This document shows positions 57,428-64,000 of a DNA stretch of 64,000 bases, piece after piece (within the stretch, counting starts at the first letter, position 1; the number at the start of each line of letters is the position of its first letter). This DNA is from Dethiobacter alkaliphilus (GTDB lineage Bacteria > Bacillota > Dethiobacteria > DTU022 > UBA8154): the NCBI GenBank assembly GCA_016841605.1, contig JAENYV010000006.1:185544-249543 (forward strand), read 5' to 3'. Position numbers and translations under genes: made by a program. The notes under the pieces were generated by a model that searched no databases, had not been told where the DNA came from, and worked only from the letters and a program-made list of their open reading frames with translations.

Positions 57428-59893
57428 ATGAAAGTTCCTTATAACTGGCTCAAAGATTATGTCAAAATTGAATTATCCCCGGAAGAACTGGCAGAACGTC
57501 TAACTATGGCCGGATTAGAAGTGGGGGCGGTTAATGTTTTTGCCCCTCTGGGTGAAAAATTTATTGTCGGCCGGATTGAAGCGCGACGGAAACACCCAAA
57601 CGCCTCCAATCTGCAGTTAGTCAATGTGGATCTGGGAACCGAATACTTAGAAGTTGTCTGCGGAGCAAAAAATATAAAAGAAGGAGACATGGTCCCCGTC
57701 GCACTGCCGGGTGCCGTGCTCCCCGGGGGCGCGGTCATCCAGCCGACGGAGATAAGAGGAATCTCATCTCCCGGGATGCTTTGTTCCTCCGGAGAACTGG
57801 GCCTTGAGATCGCCGAAGAAAAAGCGGGCATTATGCTCCTTGATCTACAATGTTCGCCCGGAGAAAAACTAATAAATATTCTTCCTTTTAATGAACCTGT
57901 CCTGGATGTAGATCTTACGCCCAACCGGGGTGATTGCCTGGGAATGCTGGGGATTGCCAGGGAAGTCGCGGCTCTGACCGGAAATAAAGTATTACTTCCC
58001 CCTGATGCAGTAAAAGAAGGGGGAGAGGAGATTGAAAAATTGGCCGGTGTGGAAATAACAGCCCCCGACCTCTGTTCCCGTTATACCGCCAGGATAATGG
58101 AAGGGATAACCATTAAACCTTCCCCATTAAAAATGCAGTTTCGACTTCTTGCAGTAGGAATCCGTTCCATCAGCAACCTTGTGGATGTAACCAACTACAT
58201 AATGTGGGAAACCGGATTTCCCATGCATGCCTTTGATTATGACAAACTTGCCGGGGGACGGATTATCGTGCGCCGAGCAAAGCAAGGGGAAGAACTGGTT
58301 ACGCTGGACGGGATAAAGAGAATTCTGGATCCGGAAATACTGGTTATCGCGGATTCCCGGGAACCTGTGGGACTGGCTGGTGTCATGGGCGGGGAATATA
58401 CGGAGATTACCGCAAAAACAAACCGTCTCTTTCTGGAAGCGGCTTCTTTTAATCCCGTTAATATTCGCCTGACTGCCAGGAAGATGAATCTTCCTTCGGA
58501 AGCTTCCCAGCGATATGAAAAAGGAGTTGACCCGGAAGGAGCCGTTTTTGCACAAAACAGGGCGGTTCGTTTAATGCAAGAAACAGCCGGCGGAGAAATC
58601 CTTAGCGGAATTATCGATAAATATCCACGTCCTCTGCGCAAAAGGAAAATAACCTTACGAAAATCGAAGATTCGGGAGGTCCTGGGGTATTCTTTACCTG
58701 AAGAGAGAATTACGGATATTCTGACAGGTTTAAGTCTGGTTGTCAACCGGGACCGGAAAGGGAAAAAGGCTAATATTTCCAAATCATCTCCAAGATCTCC
58801 CGGTGAAGTGCTTTTCCAGGTTGAGGTTCCTTCTTTTCGCAGTGATCTAATTCAGGATGTGGATTTAATTGAGGAACTGGCCAGGATTTACGGTTACGAT
58901 AAAATACCCGTTACTCTGCCGGTTGGTGTTTTAACTTCCGGAAGGCCATCCCAGGCACAAAGGACGATCGCGAAAATTAAAGATACGCTTGTATCTTGCG
59001 GTCTGCAGGAGGTCATTACTTTCTCCTTTATTAACCCCAAAATTTTTGATCTTCTACAACTCCCTGCCGAAGATATGCGACGCGATGCTGTTAAGTTGCA
59101 AAATCCCCTTACCGAGGATCAGGCAATTTTACGGACTACATTAATACCTGGAATGCTTCAGATTTTACAATACAATTTCAACCGGCAGACCCAGAACCAA
59201 TTTGTTTTTGAAGTAGGCAAGATCTTTTTTCCTCCCTGGGAAAATGATAAACTTCCTGTAGAAAAAAAAGTTGTTTCGCTGATGATGAGTGGAAAAAAAC
59301 CGCTGAGTGATTGGCAGAATTCCCCGAGCCCAATTAATTTCTACGACATAAAGGGAATTGTAGAGACGCTGCTGCAAAGCCTCGGGATTCAAGAAACCCG
59401 CTGGCAAGAAGCCGGCTTGCCGTTACTGCATCCCGCACAGGGCGGAAAACTTTTTCTAAAGGGAAAAGAAGCGGGTTTTGCAGGCTCCCTGCACCCTTCC
59501 CTTCGGGAAAAGTTAGACATTAAACAGGAAGTTTTTCTGGCTGAGTTGTTGGTTGAACCTCTGATGGAGGCAAGTTCATTAACGCCTTCATTTCGCTCGC
59601 TTCCGCGTTTTCCTGCCGTATTCCGGGATGCGGCCTTTATTGTTTCCCGAAAAGTTAAAGCCGACGATCTTTTGGAGACAATTAAAGCACATGGCGGTAA
59701 ACTTTTGGAAGATGTCACTCTCTTTGACGTGTATAAAGGGAAACAGGTTCCTGAAGACTGCCTTAGTCTGGCCTTTGCCCTGACCTTCCGTCACGGGAAC
59801 AAGACACTGACTGATGAGGAGATCGACCCGGTTATGGAAGAGATGGCAGAAGCACTGCAGAAAAGGTTCAACGCAATTTTGCGCAAAACTTAA
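57428..59893 (+). CDS. pheT: phenylalanyl-tRNA synthetase beta subunit
   Basis: 821-residue partner of PheS. N-terminal MKVPYNWLKDYVKIELSPEE, tRNA-binding EMAP/OB domain (VGRIEARRKHPNASNLQLVN; GAKNIKEGDMVPVALPGAVL), B3/B4 editing domain (PNRGDCLGMLGIAREVA), B5 domain, catalytic-like core and C-terminal FDX-ACB anticodon domain (FPAVFRDAAFIV; ALTFRHGNKTLTDEEI). An insert of about 15 residues (RDRKGKKANISKSSPRSPGE) in B5 near 440 is slightly longer than usual. Forms the alpha2-beta2 enzyme. Confidence 0.97.
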   Translation: MKVPYNWLKDYVKIELSPEELAERLTMAGLEVGAVNVFAPLGEKFIVGRIEARRKHPNASNLQLVNVDLGTEYLEVVCGAKNIKEGDMVPVALPGAVLPGGAVIQPTEIRGISSPGMLCSSGELGLEIAEEKAGIMLLDLQCSPGEKLINILPFNEPVLDVDLTPNRGDCLGMLGIAREVAALTGNKVLLPPDAVKEGGEEIEKLAGVEITAPDLCSRYTARIMEGITIKPSPLKMQFRLLAVGIRSISNLVDVTNYIMWETGFPMHAFDYDKLAGGRIIVRRAKQGEELVTLDGIKRILDPEILVIADSREPVGLAGVMGGEYTEITAKTNRLFLEAASFNPVNIRLTARKMNLPSEASQRYEKGVDPEGAVFAQNRAVRLMQETAGGEILSGIIDKYPRPLRKRKITLRKSKIREVLGYSLPEERITDILTGLSLVVNRDRKGKKANISKSSPRSPGEVLFQVEVPSFRSDLIQDVDLIEELARIYGYDKIPVTLPVGVLTSGRPSQAQRTIAKIKDTLVSCGLQEVITFSFINPKIFDLLQLPAEDMRRDAVKLQNPLTEDQAILRTTLIPGMLQILQYNFNRQTQNQFVFEVGKIFFPPWENDKLPVEKKVVSLMMSGKKPLSDWQNSPSPINFYDIKGIVETLLQSLGIQETRWQEAGLPLLHPAQGGKLFLKGKEAGFAGSLHPSLREKLDIKQEVFLAELLVEPLMEASSLTPSFRSLPRFPAVFRDAAFIVSRKVKADDLLETIKAHGGKLLEDVTLFDVYKGKQVPEDCLSLAFALTFRHGNKTLTDEEIDPVMEEMAEALQKRFNAILRKT

Positions 59894-59961
59894 ATAGCTT
59901 TATCAAGAAGGATTTAGCAAACCTCCGGGGAATATTACATCTGAGGAGGCTTGAACCGGGT

Positions 59962-60783
59962 ATGGATATTCTTTTACAGCGAAACTGGCATATATCAGGC
60001 CGGCTTGAGGAGAACGAACTTATCTCCGAAGCAACTTACTGTGGAACAGACCGGGAACTTACTGCCCGTTTGGCCGTTGAGACCAAATCTCTACACGTTT
60101 TACAGGCTTTCTGGGAAGTATACCGCTCTCCCGGATTAGCTGTTCCGCAGATAAAAGAAATTTTTAATTTGAAAGGTTTAGAGGCCTATTTGGGATGTGG
60201 TAACGAACTTCGTCAGGCTCTCTCTTTTCTTAATAATCCCTTTGCAGTCGGACTTTTTTCCGAGGCTGTCAAGGGAGTTATCCAGTCGGCAACATTCCTT
60301 TATAAAGACCGGGGCTTTTTATCATCAGAGGAATTTGAAAAAGACTGGACAGATAAATTTAAAGGCTCCTGTCGTTACTACAGCAACCTGGAACGGGTGA
60401 GCCAGGATTGGTATGAACATATCGGTTATGATGAACGCTGGGGAAACCTTTTTAATCGAACAAAAACACAAATTCTCTCCCGGGATAAAGATTGTTACAT
60501 TTTAACAGGCCACTTGATTGATTCTTTTCACGGAATCGCCGCGGAACTGTTCCTTAATGAGAACGGATTAGTACAAAAAAGCCGGGGTATGATTCTCAGG
60601 GCTCCTGATAAGGTTTGTAAAGAAGCTCCCGTTTATATGACGAATATTAGTGGACATAATTTATTGTCACTTTCCAAGAAGGATATTGCCTCTCTGCTGG
60701 GAGGCGGTCAAGGATGTATTCATCTTATCGATCTCGTAACTGACGGGGCAGAAACATTCAGGCTGTCTCTGCAAAAAATATAA
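59962..60783 (+). CDS. hypothetical protein, DUF2889-like
   Basis: 273 residues, ATG 59962 after GGAGG. Mixed helix/strand without signal peptide or membrane segments. The C-terminal half (TGHLIDSFHGIAAELFLNEN, then GMILRAPDKVCKEAPVYMTN) is reminiscent of DUF2889 proteins, in which a D-x-x-H motif and a late Cys are conserved; the N-terminal half is not recognised. Monocistronic between pheT and cvpA. Function unknown, family assignment tentative. Confidence 0.55.
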   Translation: MDILLQRNWHISGRLEENELISEATYCGTDRELTARLAVETKSLHVLQAFWEVYRSPGLAVPQIKEIFNLKGLEAYLGCGNELRQALSFLNNPFAVGLFSEAVKGVIQSATFLYKDRGFLSSEEFEKDWTDKFKGSCRYYSNLERVSQDWYEHIGYDERWGNLFNRTKTQILSRDKDCYILTGHLIDSFHGIAAELFLNENGLVQKSRGMILRAPDKVCKEAPVYMTNISGHNLLSLSKKDIASLLGGGQGCIHLIDLVTDGAETFRLSLQKI

Positions 60784-60845
60784 GAATTTTGTCGTATAAG
60801 GAAGAAAAAGCCGGTTTCGGCTTTCGGCTTGAAAGGTGAAAAATT

Positions 60846-61397
60846 ATGATCTGGCTTGATTATCTGTTTATCTTTATTTTTATTCTAAATTTATTCAATG
60901 GATTGAAAGAAGGTTTTATCCGTCAGGTTGTCGGGTTGGCCGGCTTTTTTATTGCTCTTTATTTTGCCCTTTCATGGAGCGGAGCTGTCAGCAGTTATCT
61001 TCAGGCTTATATAAAGCTGGACAAGGTGATCATAGCTATCTCCGGAGAAGGAGTTCCCACTTCGTGGCTGGCAGAAGTGCTATTAAATATACTTGCTTTT
61101 TTACTTGTTTTTATTGTTTTTTCTCTATTATTGCAAATTTTTGCCAAAAAGCTCAAAATCCTGAACAAAGTTCCCCTTATTGGACCTCTTAATATTGTTT
61201 TGGGAGGAGGCCTTGGTATAATTAAAGGTTTTTTCGTTATTATTTTAGCTGTGGCTCTTCTCTCGTTAATTAAAACCCCTTTCTGGAGCAATACTATGGA
61301 AGCATCTGTTATAGTGGCACTCTCGCAGCATTATATGGCGCTATTATATAATTTTATCTTCATTAATGTTGTTGATAACTTAGGGCAACTGGTTTAG
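60846..61397 (+). CDS. CvpA family membrane protein
   Basis: 183-residue protein with four hydrophobic segments, starting with the hallmark WLDYLFIFIFILNLFNGLKE followed by GFIRQVVGLAGFFIALYFAL. The conserved cytoplasmic loop KKLKILNKVPLIGPLNIVLG and the next helix GGGLGIIKGFFVIILAVALL complete the CvpA pattern. In Firmicutes cvpA (yshB) precedes mutS2, as here, though the function of this pairing is unknown. In E. coli, CvpA is needed for colicin V export and bile resistance. Confidence 0.9.
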   Translation: MIWLDYLFIFIFILNLFNGLKEGFIRQVVGLAGFFIALYFALSWSGAVSSYLQAYIKLDKVIIAISGEGVPTSWLAEVLLNILAFLLVFIVFSLLLQIFAKKLKILNKVPLIGPLNIVLGGGLGIIKGFFVIILAVALLSLIKTPFWSNTMEASVIVALSQHYMALLYNFIFINVVDNLGQLV

Positions 61398-61434
61398 TTC
61401 TGCACTTCGTCCAGTATCCGGGAGATGAAACGAT

Positions 61435-63840
61435 TTGGAAAAAGCAATAGTCACTCTTGAACTGCAAAAAGTGATCGAGCAATTAAAAGCGCTTACCCGG
61501 ACTTTTTCGGGGAGACAGAAAGCTGCCCAGCTGAGTCCTTCAATTTTTTGGGAGGAAGTTAACAAACTTCAGCTGGAGACTTCGGAAGCAGTGGGAATTA
61601 TACGTGAAAAAAAGCTTTCCTTTGCAGCATGCGAGGACCTTCTACCTTATCTGCGCCGGGCAGAAAGGGGAGGAATACTTGCTGCCCGGGAACTGGTCGA
61701 GATCGGGCTTTTTTTAAAGGCTCTGGAAATAGTAAAAACAACTTTTTTAAAATATGAATACGCTGAGGAGAGATTTCCTCTGTTCCGGCAATATATTGCC
61801 AACCTGACTCTTTTCCCTTCATTATCCTCTCAACTGGAGAGGACGTTTATGGAGAACGGTGAGATCCGGGAAACCGCTTCTTCCCTTTTTTCATCCCTCC
61901 ACCGGGAGGAAAAAAAATTACAGGATAAAATTCATAAATGCATGGAATCCTACCTGCGCTCTCATCATTATCGGAAGTATTTGCAGGAGAATGTCATTAC
62001 GATCAGAAACGAACGTTATGTGCTTCCCGTCAAGCAGGAGTTCCGCAACTCTCTCCCCGGGCTGGTTCATGACCAATCCGCCAGCGGTCAAACACTTTTT
62101 ATTGAACCGTTTCCTGCTGTAGAAATTAATAATCAGCTTCAGGTAGTAAAGAAACAAATTGACGAAGAGATCGAACGGATTTTACGTCAGCTTACCGTTC
62201 TCGTAGCAGGAAAAAGCGAGGCCATTAGAGAGTCTTTTGAAATATACGGCGAGCTTGATTTAATTTTGGCCCGGGGCTATCTCAGTATAAAGCAGGAAGC
62301 AAGAAAACCGATCCTTAACAACAAGGGGTTTGTACGCATTATCCAGGGACGTCATCCCCTTTTGACAAATGAAAAAGTGATCCCCATTGACCTCCATTTA
62401 GGGAGCGATTTTAATACCCTGATCGTTACCGGACCGAACACAGGGGGAAAAACGGTCACATTAAAGGTGATCGGTCTTTTTGCTCTGATGACTCAATGCG
62501 GCCTGCATCTCCCCGCGGGTAACGGAACAGAGATGGGAGTGTTTGACGGTATTTGGGCTGATATTGGTGATGAACAGAATGTGGAACAGTCTTTAAGTAC
62601 TTTTTCCGGCCATATTCAAAACATTATTCAAATTGTCAAGGGGACTTCCGCATATTCCCTGGTTCTCCTGGATGAGATCGGCGCAGGGACTGACCCGTCG
62701 GAAGGTTCGGCACTTGCTATGGCAATCCTGGATGAACTTCATGCGCGAGGCGTAAAAACGGTTGCTACCACACATATTAACGAATTAAAGGTTTTTGCTC
62801 ACTTGCGGGATGGGATGGAGAATGCTTCAATGGAATTTGACTCTGCAACCATGGCTCCTACATTTCGGCTGATGATCGGCGTTCCGGGACAGAGCAATGC
62901 TCTCGCCATTGCGCAAAGACTGGGTCTTCCCTCCGAATTAATCTCTAAAGCACGCTCTTTTATGCGCAAGGACTTTCTTGACCTGGAGGAGGTTGTCAGC
63001 GGCCTTGTGGAAGAAAAACGAAAAATTGCGGAGCATAGCCGTGAAATTGAAGAGATCAAGGTTAGTATGGAGGTTGGTCTTCGGGAACTGGAGGCAGAGA
63101 GGAACAAACTAGAGGAAAAACGCAAGGATTTTCTTCAAAAAGCCCGCCAGGAAGCACACGGTATTTTAAGAGCGACGAAGAGGGAAGCCGAGGAGATTTT
63201 AAAAAAGCTCTATAAAGCGGAAAGGGAAAAAAATTTTGGAGAAGCCCTCACCCTGGGTGAAGAGGCCAGAAATGATCTTAAAGAAGTGCAGCAAGAGCTT
63301 TCCCTGGAGGATGAACAGGAAAACACAGAGATACGGAGGTCCTTAAAAGCGGAAGAGTTATGCGAAGGGTTGGATGTCTATCTGTCCAGCCTGCGCAGCT
63401 ATGGACGAATAATTCGTATTTATTCCGAAGAGGAAATACAGGTGCAGGCCGGGGCATTAAAGATAAACACCCGTTTGAAAGATCTCTTCATTCCGACGGG
63501 AAAAAATAAAAACAGGGAAAAGGATAAGGACAGAGTTGTTTCTTCGAGAAGACGAAATCAGATAAATCTTATTCAAGAAAAAAGTGATACCATCAGGCCG
63601 AGGATTGATCTTCGGGGGATGACCCTGGATGAAGCTATTATAAAGCTGGATAAATATCTTGATGATGCTCTTTTAACCGGTCTGGAATCTTTTGATATTA
63701 TTCACGGAAAAGGTACCGGCAGACTGCGCCAGGGTGTCCATCACTATTTAAAAAACCTGAACCGGGTAGTTAATTTTCGCTTGGGCGGTGATGGTGAAGG
63801 AGGTTCCGGCGCAACTATCGTTCAATTAAGAGGAACTTAA
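61435..63840 (+). CDS. mutS2: MutS2 (Smr-domain ATPase)
   Basis: 801 residues, TTG start after GGGAGATG. MutS core and ATPase with Walker A TGPNTGGKTVTLKVIG near 335, Walker B LVLLDEIGAGTDPSEGSALA, the long coiled-coil clamp (about 520-630) and a C-terminal Smr nuclease domain (IDLRGMTLDEAIIKLDKYLD; IIHGKGTGRLRQGVHHYL with the HGxG motif). It lacks the mismatch-recognition domain of MutS1. In Bacillus, MutS2 works on collided ribosomes (ribosome rescue) and in other bacteria suppresses recombination. Downstream of cvpA by 38 bases. Confidence 0.95.
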   Translation: MEKAIVTLELQKVIEQLKALTRTFSGRQKAAQLSPSIFWEEVNKLQLETSEAVGIIREKKLSFAACEDLLPYLRRAERGGILAARELVEIGLFLKALEIVKTTFLKYEYAEERFPLFRQYIANLTLFPSLSSQLERTFMENGEIRETASSLFSSLHREEKKLQDKIHKCMESYLRSHHYRKYLQENVITIRNERYVLPVKQEFRNSLPGLVHDQSASGQTLFIEPFPAVEINNQLQVVKKQIDEEIERILRQLTVLVAGKSEAIRESFEIYGELDLILARGYLSIKQEARKPILNNKGFVRIIQGRHPLLTNEKVIPIDLHLGSDFNTLIVTGPNTGGKTVTLKVIGLFALMTQCGLHLPAGNGTEMGVFDGIWADIGDEQNVEQSLSTFSGHIQNIIQIVKGTSAYSLVLLDEIGAGTDPSEGSALAMAILDELHARGVKTVATTHINELKVFAHLRDGMENASMEFDSATMAPTFRLMIGVPGQSNALAIAQRLGLPSELISKARSFMRKDFLDLEEVVSGLVEEKRKIAEHSREIEEIKVSMEVGLRELEAERNKLEEKRKDFLQKARQEAHGILRATKREAEEILKKLYKAEREKNFGEALTLGEEARNDLKEVQQELSLEDEQENTEIRRSLKAEELCEGLDVYLSSLRSYGRIIRIYSEEEIQVQAGALKINTRLKDLFIPTGKNKNREKDKDRVVSSRRRNQINLIQEKSDTIRPRIDLRGMTLDEAIIKLDKYLDDALLTGLESFDIIHGKGTGRLRQGVHHYLKNLNRVVNFRLGGDGEGGSGATIVQLRGT

Positions 63841-63901
63841 AATAAGAATGCCGTCCAACTCATCCGAATGAAAATCTTTTTTAAAAAGACAAAAAAAGTG
63901 C

Positions 63902-63930
63902 TTGACAAATGGTATGAGGTATTATAAGAT
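63902..63930 (+). promoter_or_regulatory. strong promoter, probably of an rRNA operon
   Basis: TTGACA (63902-63907), 17-base spacer, TAAGAT (63925-63930), with an A-rich UP-like stretch just upstream (TTTAAAAAGACAAAAAAAG). No reading frame follows before the window ends. Confidence 0.8.
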
Positions 63931-63950
63931 ACTTATTGTGCTTCAAAAAA

Positions 63951-63970
63951 AGTTCTTTGATAACTGAACG
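63951..63970 (+). promoter_or_regulatory. boxA-like rRNA leader element
   Basis: AGTTCTTTGATAACTGAACG resembles the AGTTCTTTGAAAACTGAA leader that precedes 16S rRNA in many Firmicutes. The 16S gene itself would start beyond position 64000. Confidence 0.7.
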
Positions 63971-64000
63971 AGGAAAGAGGAGGAGTCTCTGTCAAGGACT

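Overview
This window looks like chromosome from an anaerobic, spore-forming, low-to-mid GC Firmicute (Clostridia, Peptococcaceae/Syntrophomonadales-like). The evidence is a SleB-type cell wall hydrolase, YqzL, Rex, TTG starts on many genes, a T-box before pheS, Ktr potassium uptake, a molybdenum hydroxylase with mobB, ECF transport and S-layer (SLH) proteins. Two in-frame TGA codons, each at a position where a redox Cys or Sec is expected and each followed by a hairpin, indicate that the organism decodes selenocysteine. The genus cannot be named from the sequence alone.

Layout. 0-7 kb: two Hsp20 genes, an SDH-type serine proteinase, a cortex-lytic-type hydrolase, MreB, a PAS histidine kinase and, convergent with it, an SQR-like flavoprotein whose reading frame only reaches family length if TGA is read as Sec. 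7-11 kb: small conserved proteins, a DUF421-DUF4363 pair and a HesB-like selenoprotein. 11-16 kb: a complete branched-chain amino acid-type ABC operon (livJHMGF). 16-26 kb: tandem SET genes, a promoter-driven structured RNA of unknown class before a GGDEF protein, tRNA-Leu(GAG), conserved housekeeping and hypothetical genes, mobB and rex, then five tRNAs (Asp, Phe, Gly, Cys, Leu-TAA).

26.25-29.39 kb is a decayed element integrated at the 3' end of tRNA-Leu(TAA). It has matching att-like sequences at both ends, an integrase remnant beside one end, IS3 and group II intron debris, a phage holin and a frameshifted collagen-like spore-surface gene. After it come a P-type ATPase with an unusual ion-binding motif, a heptad-repeat coiled-coil protein, an orphan DNA methyltransferase, and a three-subunit molybdenum hydroxylase resembling 4-hydroxybenzoyl-CoA reductase (34.7-38.5 kb).

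38.6-48.8 kb is the most striking locus. Two cobalamin riboswitches in tandem precede a six-gene cluster: a giant SLH-anchored protein with a duplicated alpha/alpha-barrel and a DUF4430 domain, a DUF4430 lipoprotein, a complete ECF transporter (EcfT, fused double EcfA, S component), and a second barrel-plus-SLH protein. Barrel plus DUF4430-like domain is the architecture of animal intrinsic factor and transcobalamin. I infer a cell-surface vitamin B12 capture-and-import system in which wall-anchored proteins hand corrinoid to a lipoprotein and then to the ECF transporter.

49-64 kb is housekeeping: tRNA-Val, thrS, infC (AUU start)-rpmI-rplT with a leader terminator, ktrB-ktrA, an SpoU-type rRNA methyltransferase, yqzL, a Phe T-box with pheST, cvpA and mutS2. 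The window closes with a strong promoter and boxA-like leader that probably start an rRNA operon just beyond the right edge.
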